From UASB124 sp964446935 (lineage in GTDB: Bacteria > Babelota > Babeliae > Babelales > RVW-14), in assembly GCA_964446935.1 (NCBI GenBank), contig CAYUQI010000010.1:1-47774 (forward strand): 47,774 nucleotides of DNA, read 5' to 3'. The notes beneath the pieces are model-generated. The model searched no databases and was not told the DNA's origin. It was given only the letters and a program-made list of their open reading frames with translations. Each line of letters opens with the position of its first letter. Within the stretch, counting starts at the first letter, position 1. The position numbers and the translations under genes were made by a program. Shown here one piece after another: positions 16,228 through 24,078 of this stretch.

Positions 16228-18585
16228 TTACTGCGCATCGTCAGCAATTGATCGTGCATAAACAGTCTTTGCTGATGCTTTTTTTGTCGTTTGTTCTTTT
16301 GTTGTTGTCTTTTTTACAGCTGCTTTTTTTGTTATTGTTTTTTTAGCGGTTGTTTTCTTTGTTGTCTTCTTGGCAGTTGTTTTCTTTGCAGTTTTCTTTT
16401 TTGCAGTTTTTGCTTTTGTTTCTTTTTTCGTGGTTTTGACAACTTTAAGCACCTTTTTAGCTTCAGCTGGCGTCATTATCTTGAGAGCTTGGGATAACCC
16501 AGCGCCGGCAGCCTTGCCTGGCTCATAACATGTCCACACACGGTTTTTTGTCCATTCGCCATCTGGCAACGTCATGAAAACAGATGTGCCAACTTTGTTT
16601 GTTATTTCCTCATTCTTCAACATAACAATTCCATCGGCACCTGCTGGAACAATTTCCCAATGTTCGTATGTATGTGCCCTATCAGAAAAGTTCTTATTAT
16701 CAAAGCGAACGGTATAGATTGGATCATCGCCAGCAACCGCAGGACATGCCTGCAAATTGTTGCCTGTTATTGAATCATAAATACCAACAAACCAACCACC
16801 ATTCCATTTGTCTTCATAACGCTTCCACAGAAGCTTAACTTGTGATTTGGCGTCAAGAGGATCAGCGCCAGGTGTTGCTACCAAATACTTCCCTTCTGGC
16901 TTAAGAAGCACAGGAGCATCCATCTTTTTATACGAGACAAGAACAACAGCCGGCTCACCAACAGGATTAAGATTATCAACAGTACCTGATGGAATAAGTG
17001 GGAACATATACGTGGTAAAGTAAATATTACCCTTTTCTTGAGGTTCATTTGTCAATAACCACAAATCACCACCACGACCAGCATATACTTTTTCTAAGCC
17101 AGCCGGAGCTCCTTCGATCTTCTGCCATACTCTATTTTCTCCAGAACCTGACGATGTTCTACCAGAACGTGCCCAGTCATACTCATAGCAATACAAAGCA
17201 CCTGATCTACCAACGCCCCATACTGAACCATCAAGACCAGCCGATATCCATTTAAATGCTTCAGGTATTGATAAACGCGTCCAACCTGTTCCCATGCGTT
17301 TATCAGGAGTTATTCCGGTACGTTGCCACACATCACCAGCCTCATTAACACCATAAACAGCATCATGAGCACCGCACGTAATTTGCACAAGCCGACCATC
17401 AATAAGCACCCAACGCAAAGAACCCATAAGTTTATCGTTGGTTACATCACCCAAGAAGAAGATTTGGCCGCCACCATCACCTTTAACATTATTAATACCC
17501 CATGCTTGGCCGCTTGAACCAACAGCAATTTGTACTAAAGAACCAAAAGCAGGCATCCACGTTCCTAGATTATTCCTAAAGACTATCGCATGCCCATGAA
17601 GAGCCATTGCTTGCACGTCTGCCACTACTTGCACGCCTGCCATTATTTTTTTATTAGACGCGGCAGCAGCTTCGGTCGCTTTTTTTACTGCTTCCATGAT
17701 CTTCTGATAAACAACTGCTGGATCCTGAAGAGCTAAAGGCTCCCCTCTCTTTGCCTGAGCAGTCACAAGTGAGCCATCACCCAAGGAGTAACTCACAATA
17801 AGCCGTTTACCCAAACCACCGCGTGAACCAAAAAGCTTAGCTTGCCAAGAGCTCTGAAAAAAATCTAGATTATCAGCAGCAGTTCCAACGGTCACGTTAC
17901 TCAAAACATGTCCATATTTGTTTACTGCATCTTGTACTTCTTTGGTAACTTCGTGTCTAAATACATTAGCAGCATCAACCCACATAGCATTTTTGATAAT
18001 AATTTTTGGTTTTTCAGTTTGTGGTTGTGCAGGCTTCCTAATATCTTCAACAGGACGAGGTTGTTGAATTGCAACTCCACTCATGCCAAGAACCCATGCA
18101 GATCCTTGTGGTCCATTAGCCCAGTATTTAGCAGTAATATTAGGGATCTGTGTCCAACCCTCACCTTGAATATCTTCGTCGGTGACCTTGGTTCTTTCAT
18201 ATATGTTATTATTACCGCCAACAACCGTTATCTTACCATCAGGGCCAATCGTTAATTCGGATGCCCAACCATCTACATGTTCAAATTCTGGAAGGCGTGG
18301 ATAGGCTGCTTTTTCTACAACAACAACCTCTTTTGGGGCTTCCCCAGCTTTAACGACAGCCTTTACCGTTTTCTTGGTACCTTTAACTTTTTTTGCTTTG
18401 GTCTTTGCTTTGGTCTTTGCTTTGGTCGCTGATTTTTTGACTGCCTTCTTTTTCTGAGATGTCACCACTTTTGTAGTAGGTGTAGATTTTTCAGCAACAA
18501 CCTCGACAGCCTCTGTCGCTAAAAGTGACATACTCAGGCTTATAGCACCAAGCATAAGTCCATATTTTATCATTGATCTTTTCAT
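16228..18585 (-). CDS. Exported tectonin beta-propeller protein with Lys-rich tails
   Basis: A 785-residue protein. The signal peptide (1-23) is followed by a Lys/Ala/Thr low-complexity segment (about 30-75, with a TKAK tandem motif). The central part (about 95-560) contains tectonin/TECPR-type repeats, recognised by recurring motifs of the form VAVGSSGQAWGINN, ITCGAHDAVYGVNEAG, ISAGLDGSVWGVGRSG and VYAGRGGDLWLLT. A C-terminal domain (about 560-715, with LPDGEWTKNRVWT) is shared with the next gene. The last 70 residues are repeats of KKTTAKKTT like a histone H1 tail. Tectonin propellers are known to bind lectin-type ligands such as LPS and sugars in eukaryotes and some bacteria. The tail could bind nucleic acid or other polyanions, which is inference. 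The start has AAAAAGGAG upstream. A duplicated leader word lies at 18640-18651. Confidence 0.75.
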   Translation of the reverse strand: MKRSMIKYGLMLGAISLSMSLLATEAVEVVAEKSTPTTKVVTSQKKKAVKKSATKAKTKAKTKAKKVKGTKKTVKAVVKAGEAPKEVVVVEKAAYPRLPEFEHVDGWASELTIGPDGKITVVGGNNNIYERTKVTDEDIQGEGWTQIPNITAKYWANGPQGSAWVLGMSGVAIQQPRPVEDIRKPAQPQTEKPKIIIKNAMWVDAANVFRHEVTKEVQDAVNKYGHVLSNVTVGTAADNLDFFQSSWQAKLFGSRGGLGKRLIVSYSLGDGSLVTAQAKRGEPLALQDPAVVYQKIMEAVKKATEAAAASNKKIMAGVQVVADVQAMALHGHAIVFRNNLGTWMPAFGSLVQIAVGSSGQAWGINNVKGDGGGQIFFLGDVTNDKLMGSLRWVLIDGRLVQITCGAHDAVYGVNEAGDVWQRTGITPDKRMGTGWTRLSIPEAFKWISAGLDGSVWGVGRSGALYCYEYDWARSGRTSSGSGENRVWQKIEGAPAGLEKVYAGRGGDLWLLTNEPQEKGNIYFTTYMFPLIPSGTVDNLNPVGEPAVVLVSYKKMDAPVLLKPEGKYLVATPGADPLDAKSQVKLLWKRYEDKWNGGWFVGIYDSITGNNLQACPAVAGDDPIYTVRFDNKNFSDRAHTYEHWEIVPAGADGIVMLKNEEITNKVGTSVFMTLPDGEWTKNRVWTCYEPGKAAGAGLSQALKIMTPAEAKKVLKVVKTTKKETKAKTAKKKTAKKTTAKKTTKKTTAKKTITKKAAVKKTTTKEQTTKKASAKTVYARSIADDAQ

Positions 18586-18639
18586 AAAAACTCCTTTTTA
18601 TACAAGAACCCCAACCTTTCATTATTTATTAGGTAACGC

Positions 18640-18651
18640 CGCCTCCTTTCT
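18640..18651 (-). promoter_or_regulatory. Leader word AGAAAGGAGGCG with orphan Shine-Dalgarno
   Basis: On the minus strand this 12-nt word contains a near-perfect Shine-Dalgarno (AAGGAGG) 55 nt before the tectonin start, although a normal AAGGAG site is already next to the ATG. The identical word stands 62 nt before the paralogue's start (20899-20910). It may be a conserved leader element, a standby ribosome site or the start of a tiny leader ORF. Confidence 0.4.
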
Positions 18652-18734
18652 AAAAAGTTTCCATTTTTCATCGTGATAACAAACAAATTACTTTAAACAT
18701 GATAAAGAGAGATAAAATAGTCAAGTATAAGAGA

Positions 18735-18778
18735 AAAAGGTAAGCGGATGTTTGTGTTTAAGCATCCACTCACCTTTT
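18735..18778 (-). terminator. Probable terminator of the second tectonin gene
   Basis: Arms 18735-18750 and 18763-18778 pair in 14 of 16 positions (two A-C mismatches) around a 12-nt loop. On the minus strand the T-rich base ends the hairpin. It lies about 60 nt past the stop at 18837. Confidence 0.6.
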
Positions 18779-18836
18779 TACCACTTTGTTTTTATTATAC
18801 AAACACTACAATTGCCTGAGATCCATATGTTGTTGT

Positions 18837-20837
18837 TTAGGATGCTGCTGTTACAGCTTTTTTGATAGCTGCTTTCTTTACTGTTTTCTTTGCAGTCGTT
18901 GTTTTTTTAGTTGTAGTTTTTTTCGCCGCGATTGTCTTCTTGGCTGTTGTTGTTGCTACAACTGTCGATGTTGCTTTTGTTACTGCTGTTGTTGCCCCTA
19001 CAAGTACTTTTGCGGCTTCTTCTGGTGTCATGATTTTGAATCGAGCCGATGTTTTAGGACCGGAGCCATCAGGACGGCCACTTGCATCATATGCTGTCCA
19101 CACACGATTTTTGCTCCAGGAACCATCCGGTAGATTTAAGCAATGACCTGGTATAGATTGACTCCCTAACATGATTGTACCATCAACACCTACTGGAATA
19201 ACATCAAAGTGTTCCCATGTGTCACCAGGTTTTGCTCCATTTGTATTCTGGAAGCGTAGCGTATATTTTGTATCTCCTTCGCTATCACCTGGACAATTTT
19301 GCAAGTTCTTACCAGTCTTTGGATCTTGAAGTACCAGCCACCATCTTCCAATATACTGTTGTTCATCACGCAACCACAAAGCCTTCATATGGCACGAAGG
19401 ATCTTTTGGATCAAGTTCCGGTGCAGCAACAAGATATTTGCCTTCTATTTTGATAAGAACTGGTTTATTTATGTTTTTGTATGAAATAAGAACAACGGTA
19501 GATGCCTTGGCAGGGTCTAACTGTGATTCTTCGCCATCAGGCAGCAATGACGACCTGATACTCGTTGTCCACAGTTCATTTTTTTGTGTTATCACATATA
19601 TTTCACCGTCGCGACCTGCAAAAACCTTTTTAATATTAGTCGGCACACCAGATATCTCAACCCAGCCTCTACCCCAACCTTCAAAACCGGCAAAAACGCC
19701 TTCAACCTTACGAGCCCACGTATATTCATAGGCATAAAGTTTTTCAGATTTGCCAACACCGTAAACCATGCCATCAAGACCAATAGACACCCATTGGAAC
19801 TGCTCTGGCGTTGGTATAAGAGCCCAACCAGTGCCAACTCTATTGGCCCCCTCTACGATTCCTGTTTTTTGCCACGCTTGACCGTTTCTATTAACACCAA
19901 ATACAGCATCACCCTTACCACCAGAAACCTGAACAAGTCCACCATCTACTCGCAACCAAGCATTATTACCACGAGAATTTACATTGGTGATACCTTGCAT
20001 CATCCAAATGTTATCAGCATCATTAACACCCCATAGTTGTCCAGAACTCGTCACGGCAATTTGTGTCAAACCACCGCTCATAGGGTAGCCATTACACTGA
20101 ACCGTATAACCGCCAGCGATTTGAACTGGCCATAGAGCAGCACCATCTACACCTTCAAGTTTCAACTGGGCACCGAGTGTCCACAGGGAATCATTCATAC
20201 CTGCTGCAATCCCCTTAGCTGTTCCTAAATATTTTTCCCATTTACCTTCATCAAAGTGATAAACTTGATCGCCCTCAAGGCTAATAGCATACAATTCACC
20301 ATCAGGGGCAACACTCATATCTATTGCACCACCAGGTACAGCTATTTTTTCCCACTTTGGCAAACGAGGAAGGACTTTTTCAGCAGCAACAACTACTGCA
20401 GCACTCGTTGCTGTTTTCGTCGTTGTTACTTTCTTGGCCTTTTTCTTTGCCTTCTTAGCTGCCGCAGCTTTTTTAACCGCATCAGCAGCTTTTTGCTGTG
20501 CTGCAGAAAGAATGACAGCCGTTGTTGTTTTTACCGCTGTTTTTACTGTTGCAGCTTTTTTAGCCACGCCAGTAGTTTTTTGCTGAACAGCAGTAAGAGC
20601 GACACCCGCTGTTGCATCTACCGTTGTTTTTACTGTTGTAGCGTCTTTAGCCACGCCAGCAGCCTGTTGCTGAGCAGCAGTAAGAACAACACCCGTTGTT
20701 GTATTTACCGCTCTTTTTGCTGCTGCAGCTTTTACCGCTATTTTTTTTGTTGATGTTGTTGGTGCCACAGCATCAAGCGACATACTCACCATGCCAACAG
20801 CCGCAAGTAACAAACCTAACTTCGTACTTCTTTTCAT
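18837..20837 (-). CDS. Exported tectonin beta-propeller paralogue with Lys/Ala repeats
   Basis: A 666-residue paralogue of the downstream gene. After a signal peptide (about 1-24) there are three 29-residue Ala/Thr/Val/Lys repeats (46-132) and a Lys-rich stretch. The tectonin-type propeller covers about 155-440 (IDMSVAPDGELYAISLEG, IAVTSSGQLWGVNDAD, VSGGKGDAVFGVNRNG, VSIGLDGMVYGVGKSE, VFAGRDGEIYVITQ). The shared C-terminal domain (about 440-610, LPDGSWSKNRVWT) and a KKTTTKKTTTAKKTVKK tail follow. It differs from its paralogue mainly in length and in the N-terminal repeats. The AAAAAGGAG ribosome site is identical in position. Function is inferred as binding of a surface ligand by the propeller and of a polyanion by the tails. 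Neither is demonstrated. Confidence 0.75.
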   Translation of the reverse strand: MKRSTKLGLLLAAVGMVSMSLDAVAPTTSTKKIAVKAAAAKRAVNTTTGVVLTAAQQQAAGVAKDATTVKTTVDATAGVALTAVQQKTTGVAKKAATVKTAVKTTTAVILSAAQQKAADAVKKAAAAKKAKKKAKKVTTTKTATSAAVVVAAEKVLPRLPKWEKIAVPGGAIDMSVAPDGELYAISLEGDQVYHFDEGKWEKYLGTAKGIAAGMNDSLWTLGAQLKLEGVDGAALWPVQIAGGYTVQCNGYPMSGGLTQIAVTSSGQLWGVNDADNIWMMQGITNVNSRGNNAWLRVDGGLVQVSGGKGDAVFGVNRNGQAWQKTGIVEGANRVGTGWALIPTPEQFQWVSIGLDGMVYGVGKSEKLYAYEYTWARKVEGVFAGFEGWGRGWVEISGVPTNIKKVFAGRDGEIYVITQKNELWTTSIRSSLLPDGEESQLDPAKASTVVLISYKNINKPVLIKIEGKYLVAAPELDPKDPSCHMKALWLRDEQQYIGRWWLVLQDPKTGKNLQNCPGDSEGDTKYTLRFQNTNGAKPGDTWEHFDVIPVGVDGTIMLGSQSIPGHCLNLPDGSWSKNRVWTAYDASGRPDGSGPKTSARFKIMTPEEAAKVLVGATTAVTKATSTVVATTTAKKTIAAKKTTTKKTTTAKKTVKKAAIKKAVTAAS
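20442..20702 (-). repeat. Three tandem 87-bp coding repeats
   Basis: Codons 46-132 of the tectonin paralogue consist of three 29-codon units. Shared positions include GVVLTAAQQ, GVALTAVQQ and AVILSAAQQ, each followed by Lys/Ala/Thr segments. The units have diverged from each other, so this is an old in-frame duplication, not a recent slippage tract. Confidence 0.7.
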
Positions 20838-20898
20838 AAAAGCTCCTTTTTAAGAGAAAAAATACTACAAACAATGGATTACAAATCCCGTTACAACA

Positions 20899-20910
20899 CG
20901 CCTCCTTTCT
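20899..20910 (-). promoter_or_regulatory. Second copy of the AGAAAGGAGGCG leader word
   Basis: Identical in sequence to 18640-18651 and 62 nt upstream of the paralogue's ATG. Here the Shine-Dalgarno is directly followed by GTG TTG TAA, which would be a three-codon ORF. The other copy has no such start. Confidence 0.4.
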
Positions 20911-20941
20911 GCTTTTTATTTATATAGTACAAACGTTTATT

Positions 20942-21652
20942 TTACTTTTTAGGCGAAGCTTTTTTAACCGTTTTGGTTGGAAGGGTCGTCTTTTTCACCG
21001 TAACAGCTACTGCTCGTTTTTCACCCAATTTTTGTGCTTGCACACGTGCTACGCGAGCCTGCAGGATTGCTTCAGTTTGATTTTTCGTAGAAGGTTTAAC
21101 TTTTGCCGCAGCTTGTTCTATGAGCTGGCGACGGCTTGTTGGCTGTTTGCCGAGACGTTTACTTTGAACCGATGCAGATGTCGTTGTTGAAGCAGCAGCA
21201 GCTACTTGAGAAGTAGCCGCCGTCGAAGCAGGAGTAACGGTTTGAGCAGCATTGGTCGTTTGAACTGTTGACGTTGTTTTTGTCGATGAAACCTCAGCTG
21301 TCGGCGTTGATGTTGATGCGGCTTGCGCCGTGGAAGCAGTTGAAGTGGTTGTCTCAACAACAGGTGTTGACACGGCCGTTGTTGATGTTGCCACTGTAGA
21401 AACCGCTGTTGTTTCTGCTGCTGCAGAAGAAGAACTTACAGCAGTCTGCGCCGAATCCACGGGTGTTTCTGTAGACACTTCTTCACTTGTTGATAATGAT
21501 TGGTCATCTATTGAATCAACAGCTCCTTCATCACTTGAAGATGTTTGTTCTTCTAGGCTTGCTTCCGCACCAAACAAAGAATGCTGTTTATTTGCGTAAA
21601 AAAGTAGCAACGCTACCCCAAGAGTTACCATTACTTTACTCTGCATTTGCAT
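20942..21652 (-). CDS. Exported Ala/Ser/Thr/Val low-complexity protein
   Basis: A 236-residue protein. The signal region (MQMQSKVMVTLGVALLLFYA) is followed by an acidic Ser/Glu/Asp segment (about 30-65), then about 100 residues made almost only of Ala, Ser, Thr and Val. A basic C-terminal part (about 165-236) ends in KKTTLPTKTVKKASPKK. The tail is like those of the two tectonin proteins downstream on the same strand, so the three probably belong to one functional group. AAAGGAG lies 6-7 nt before the ATG. The composition fits a flexible, possibly glycosylated surface stalk, though that is only inference. No family is recognised. Confidence 0.6.
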   Translation of the reverse strand: MQMQSKVMVTLGVALLLFYANKQHSLFGAEASLEEQTSSSDEGAVDSIDDQSLSTSEEVSTETPVDSAQTAVSSSSAAAETTAVSTVATSTTAVSTPVVETTTSTASTAQAASTSTPTAEVSSTKTTSTVQTTNAAQTVTPASTAATSQVAAAASTTTSASVQSKRLGKQPTSRRQLIEQAAAKVKPSTKNQTEAILQARVARVQAQKLGEKRAVAVTVKKTTLPTKTVKKASPKK

Positions 21653-21869
21653 GTACTACTCCTTTTTAAGAACGATATATTAATTTTTTACCATACCATA
21701 AAAATAGATATGCATGATAATAAAATCACAAATTATTTGTTTTTAGCATTAATGAGCGTTCAGTGCTTTTTTTTGCATTTGTTGCACAAAGATTTATTTG
21801 CTCTTCTATTTTTTTTATACTGAATGGGTATCTTATAATGAATCATTTTTACATAAAGGAATAATACAT

Positions 21870-22577
21870 ATGGAATTTTCATTTTTCAAAGGTGCCTTGT
21901 GGGTCTTAATCAGACAAATGGACTGGATTGCTACCGGAATTCTCCTTGGGCTCTTCTTCCTTTCAGTCATTTGCGTTGCCATCATGGTATTTAAATACAT
22001 AACGTTTAGAGCGCACCGCCAAAGCCTCCAACACCTTTTGCAACGCATACGCTACACTAAAAATTTCAACGAACTCAGTACTATAGGTGCCGAGCTACAA
22101 AACACCATTGGGGGTCGTTTCATCGTCAAAAATGTCCATGAACTTAAAGATATACTTGAACATCAAGCACAAGGACAAGGTCTTGAAACAACAAATAAAA
22201 AACTGACAACACAAGATATTGATAATCTGGAGATGGCATCAAATCAAATCCTTGATACCATTCTTCTAGAAGAAGAAGCTTATCTACCAATCCTTGGGAC
22301 AAGCGCTTCAGCTTCTCCGCTCATTGGTCTTTTTGGAACCATATGGGGACTCATTCATGCATTTGTTGATATTAGCCAAGAAAAGTCTGCCGATATTGCT
22401 ACCGTAGCGCCAGGTATGGCCGAAGCTCTCATTGTTACGCTTGCCGGGCTGATTGTTGCAATACCAGCACTTGTTGCCTTTCATTATTTTACGAATGAAC
22501 TACGAAAGATCGAGGCTCAACTTGGAACCATACAAGAAATCTTTGTTAAGCTTGCTCAACATGCATTCGTAAAATAG
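21870..22577 (+). CDS. tolQ: TolQ/ExbB/MotA-family proton channel subunit
   Basis: A 235-residue inner-membrane protein that with TolR uses the proton gradient to energise TolA. It has a transmembrane helix near the N terminus (about 17-42), a cytoplasmic loop, and two further helices in the second half. The conserved signatures are LGTSASASPLIGLFGTIWG and AEALIVTLAGLIVAIPA, the pore-lining helices of the family. ATG 21870 is chosen because AAAGGA lies 9 nt upstream. Codons further 5' have no ribosome site. ExbB cannot be excluded from sequence alone. The following tolR-tolA-tolB order supports TolQ. TolR starts 10 nt downstream. A TATAAT at 21834-21839 may be its -10 box, but no good -35 is visible. 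Confidence 0.9.
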   Translation: MEFSFFKGALWVLIRQMDWIATGILLGLFFLSVICVAIMVFKYITFRAHRQSLQHLLQRIRYTKNFNELSTIGAELQNTIGGRFIVKNVHELKDILEHQAQGQGLETTNKKLTTQDIDNLEMASNQILDTILLEEEAYLPILGTSASASPLIGLFGTIWGLIHAFVDISQEKSADIATVAPGMAEALIVTLAGLIVAIPALVAFHYFTNELRKIEAQLGTIQEIFVKLAQHAFVK

Positions 22578-22587
22578 GAGCCTTGTC

Positions 22588-22995
22588 ATGCGTCTGAAAA
22601 AACGAACACTCAAACGATTACAAACCCCAGAGATAATTCTCACCCCACTGATTGATACATTTTGCGTCTTACTTGTTATCTTTATCGTTGCAGCACCAAT
22701 GGTTCAAAACGGTATTCGGGTTGACTTACCCTTTGGTAAAACACGAGAAGTTGGCAACGTACAAGAACTCGTTGTCACCATTAATAAACACCAACAACTC
22801 TTTTTTAACAGTTATCCGGTTGATCATAAAAATCTTGTCGGCAAGGTACAAAAAGCGCTTGCTCAATACAAGGAAGACGTCCCTGTGTATGTCCGCGCCG
22901 ATGAAAGCATTCCTTATGGAAAAGTAATAGAAACTGTTGATGAATTAAAACAAGCAGGCGTTCGATATGTAGCGATGTCAACACGGGCCACATAA
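22588..22995 (+). CDS. tolR: TolR/ExbD-family protein
   Basis: A 135-residue single-span protein. The helix PLIDTFCVLLVIFIVAAPMV (about 20-39) contains Asp23, the proton-carrying Asp of the TolR/ExbD family. The periplasmic part (about 45-135) holds the usual short domain ending PYGKVIETVDELKQAGVRYV. It partners TolQ in the motor. It is 10 nt after tolQ and 19 nt before tolA, so it is in one operon. Confidence 0.92.
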   Translation: MRLKKRTLKRLQTPEIILTPLIDTFCVLLVIFIVAAPMVQNGIRVDLPFGKTREVGNVQELVVTINKHQQLFFNSYPVDHKNLVGKVQKALAQYKEDVPVYVRADESIPYGKVIETVDELKQAGVRYVAMSTRAT

Positions 22996-23014
22996 AACTA
23001 TTGGACCATGCACC

Positions 23015-23998
23015 ATGCCTTTTTTTAAAAAATGTCTCCTCTCATCACTGATTGCTCACATCGTACTCATTATAGTAATAGTAATCATGAATTATTGGTG
23101 TATTGACGCTAAAAAAACTTTTGTCGTCTTTGGTGCGCATTCACGAAAACCTTCATTTGTTGCTTTTAAATCATTCAAAGGACACTCATCACCACTCGTT
23201 CATCAAAAGGGGAAACAAGGAAGAGGGCAACCTGGTGGATCTGGCAGATCTCTTGGCAATAAACGTGCTACAAGAAACACAAAAAAAGGAGGCTCTGTTC
23301 AAACAAAAAAGCAACACCGCACCCCATCAAAAAAAGGTATAAAGTCCACTAAGAAAATTGTCAAAAACAAACAACAAAAAAAATCAAAAATAACAGCAGG
23401 CGCCATTGGCAAACAAGGTTCAAAAATAAAAATAGGCACAAAGCAAAATCTCAAAAAACAACACATAAAGAAACAAACAACCAAAGCTAAGAGGAAAGAA
23501 AAGAAAAAGAAGCCGCAACCCCAACAACCAGAAATCAAAAAAGAACAACCAAAACCACAAGAACCAGAACCTCATATTGAAGCAGAAGTAAAAAAAGAAG
23601 AAACAAAACAGAATGAGCCGCCACATAACACAGAACAACCAATAGAAAACAATTACCTTGAAGACACGGCTACAGACACCACTGTCATCAATGATGCTCC
23701 GGATGATGAAACCGGATTTAATTTAATAGGAAATTACGACAAAAAAGATCTTGTTATGTACCAGAAACACGTACAACGAGAAGTTGACCGTCTCTGGCGA
23801 CCACCAGTCGGCGTGCCGAAGGGGACTGTCTCAACAGTTCTGTTTACTATTAAAAGCGATGGCACTGTCACAAAATATGAATTGATTAAGCGATCTAATG
23901 TTTTAATTTATGATTTGAGCATCATGCGAGTAGCCCTTAACTTTCAATTTGATAAATGCTTATGGGGCAAGCAGTTTAAGATAGATTTTCGTCAATAA
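23015..23998 (+). CDS. tolA: TolA/TonB-like periplasm-spanning protein
   Basis: A 327-residue protein with one N-terminal membrane helix (about 8-28). A Lys/Gln/Pro-rich linker of about 175 residues follows (about 50-225, with short KKQ, KKP and EPQ runs), then an acidic region and a C-terminal TolA/TonB-type domain (about 240-327). That domain contains YQKHVQREVDRLWRPPVG, TVSTVLFTIKSDGTV and YDLSIMRVAL. TolA would bridge the TolQR motor to the outer membrane. TonB is an alternative, but the neighbours tolQ, tolR and tolB favour TolA. The linker is basic and lacks the Ala-rich helix of enterobacterial TolA, so it may be extended and not helical. Confidence 0.82.
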   Translation: MPFFKKCLLSSLIAHIVLIIVIVIMNYWCIDAKKTFVVFGAHSRKPSFVAFKSFKGHSSPLVHQKGKQGRGQPGGSGRSLGNKRATRNTKKGGSVQTKKQHRTPSKKGIKSTKKIVKNKQQKKSKITAGAIGKQGSKIKIGTKQNLKKQHIKKQTTKAKRKEKKKKPQPQQPEIKKEQPKPQEPEPHIEAEVKKEETKQNEPPHNTEQPIENNYLEDTATDTTVINDAPDDETGFNLIGNYDKKDLVMYQKHVQREVDRLWRPPVGVPKGTVSTVLFTIKSDGTVTKYELIKRSNVLIYDLSIMRVALNFQFDKCLWGKQFKIDFRQ

Positions 23999-24078
23999 TT
24001 GAGTAAACTACCCTTCATGCGTTTTACTATAATCAATCATATTGTTGATACTAATAATTTATGTGTGAAGGAGGGGGC

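Noticed and set aside
23299..23638. Minus-strand Phe/Cys-rich frames opposite tolA
   Set aside because: They are the complement of the Lys/Gln-rich linker of tolA and not genes.
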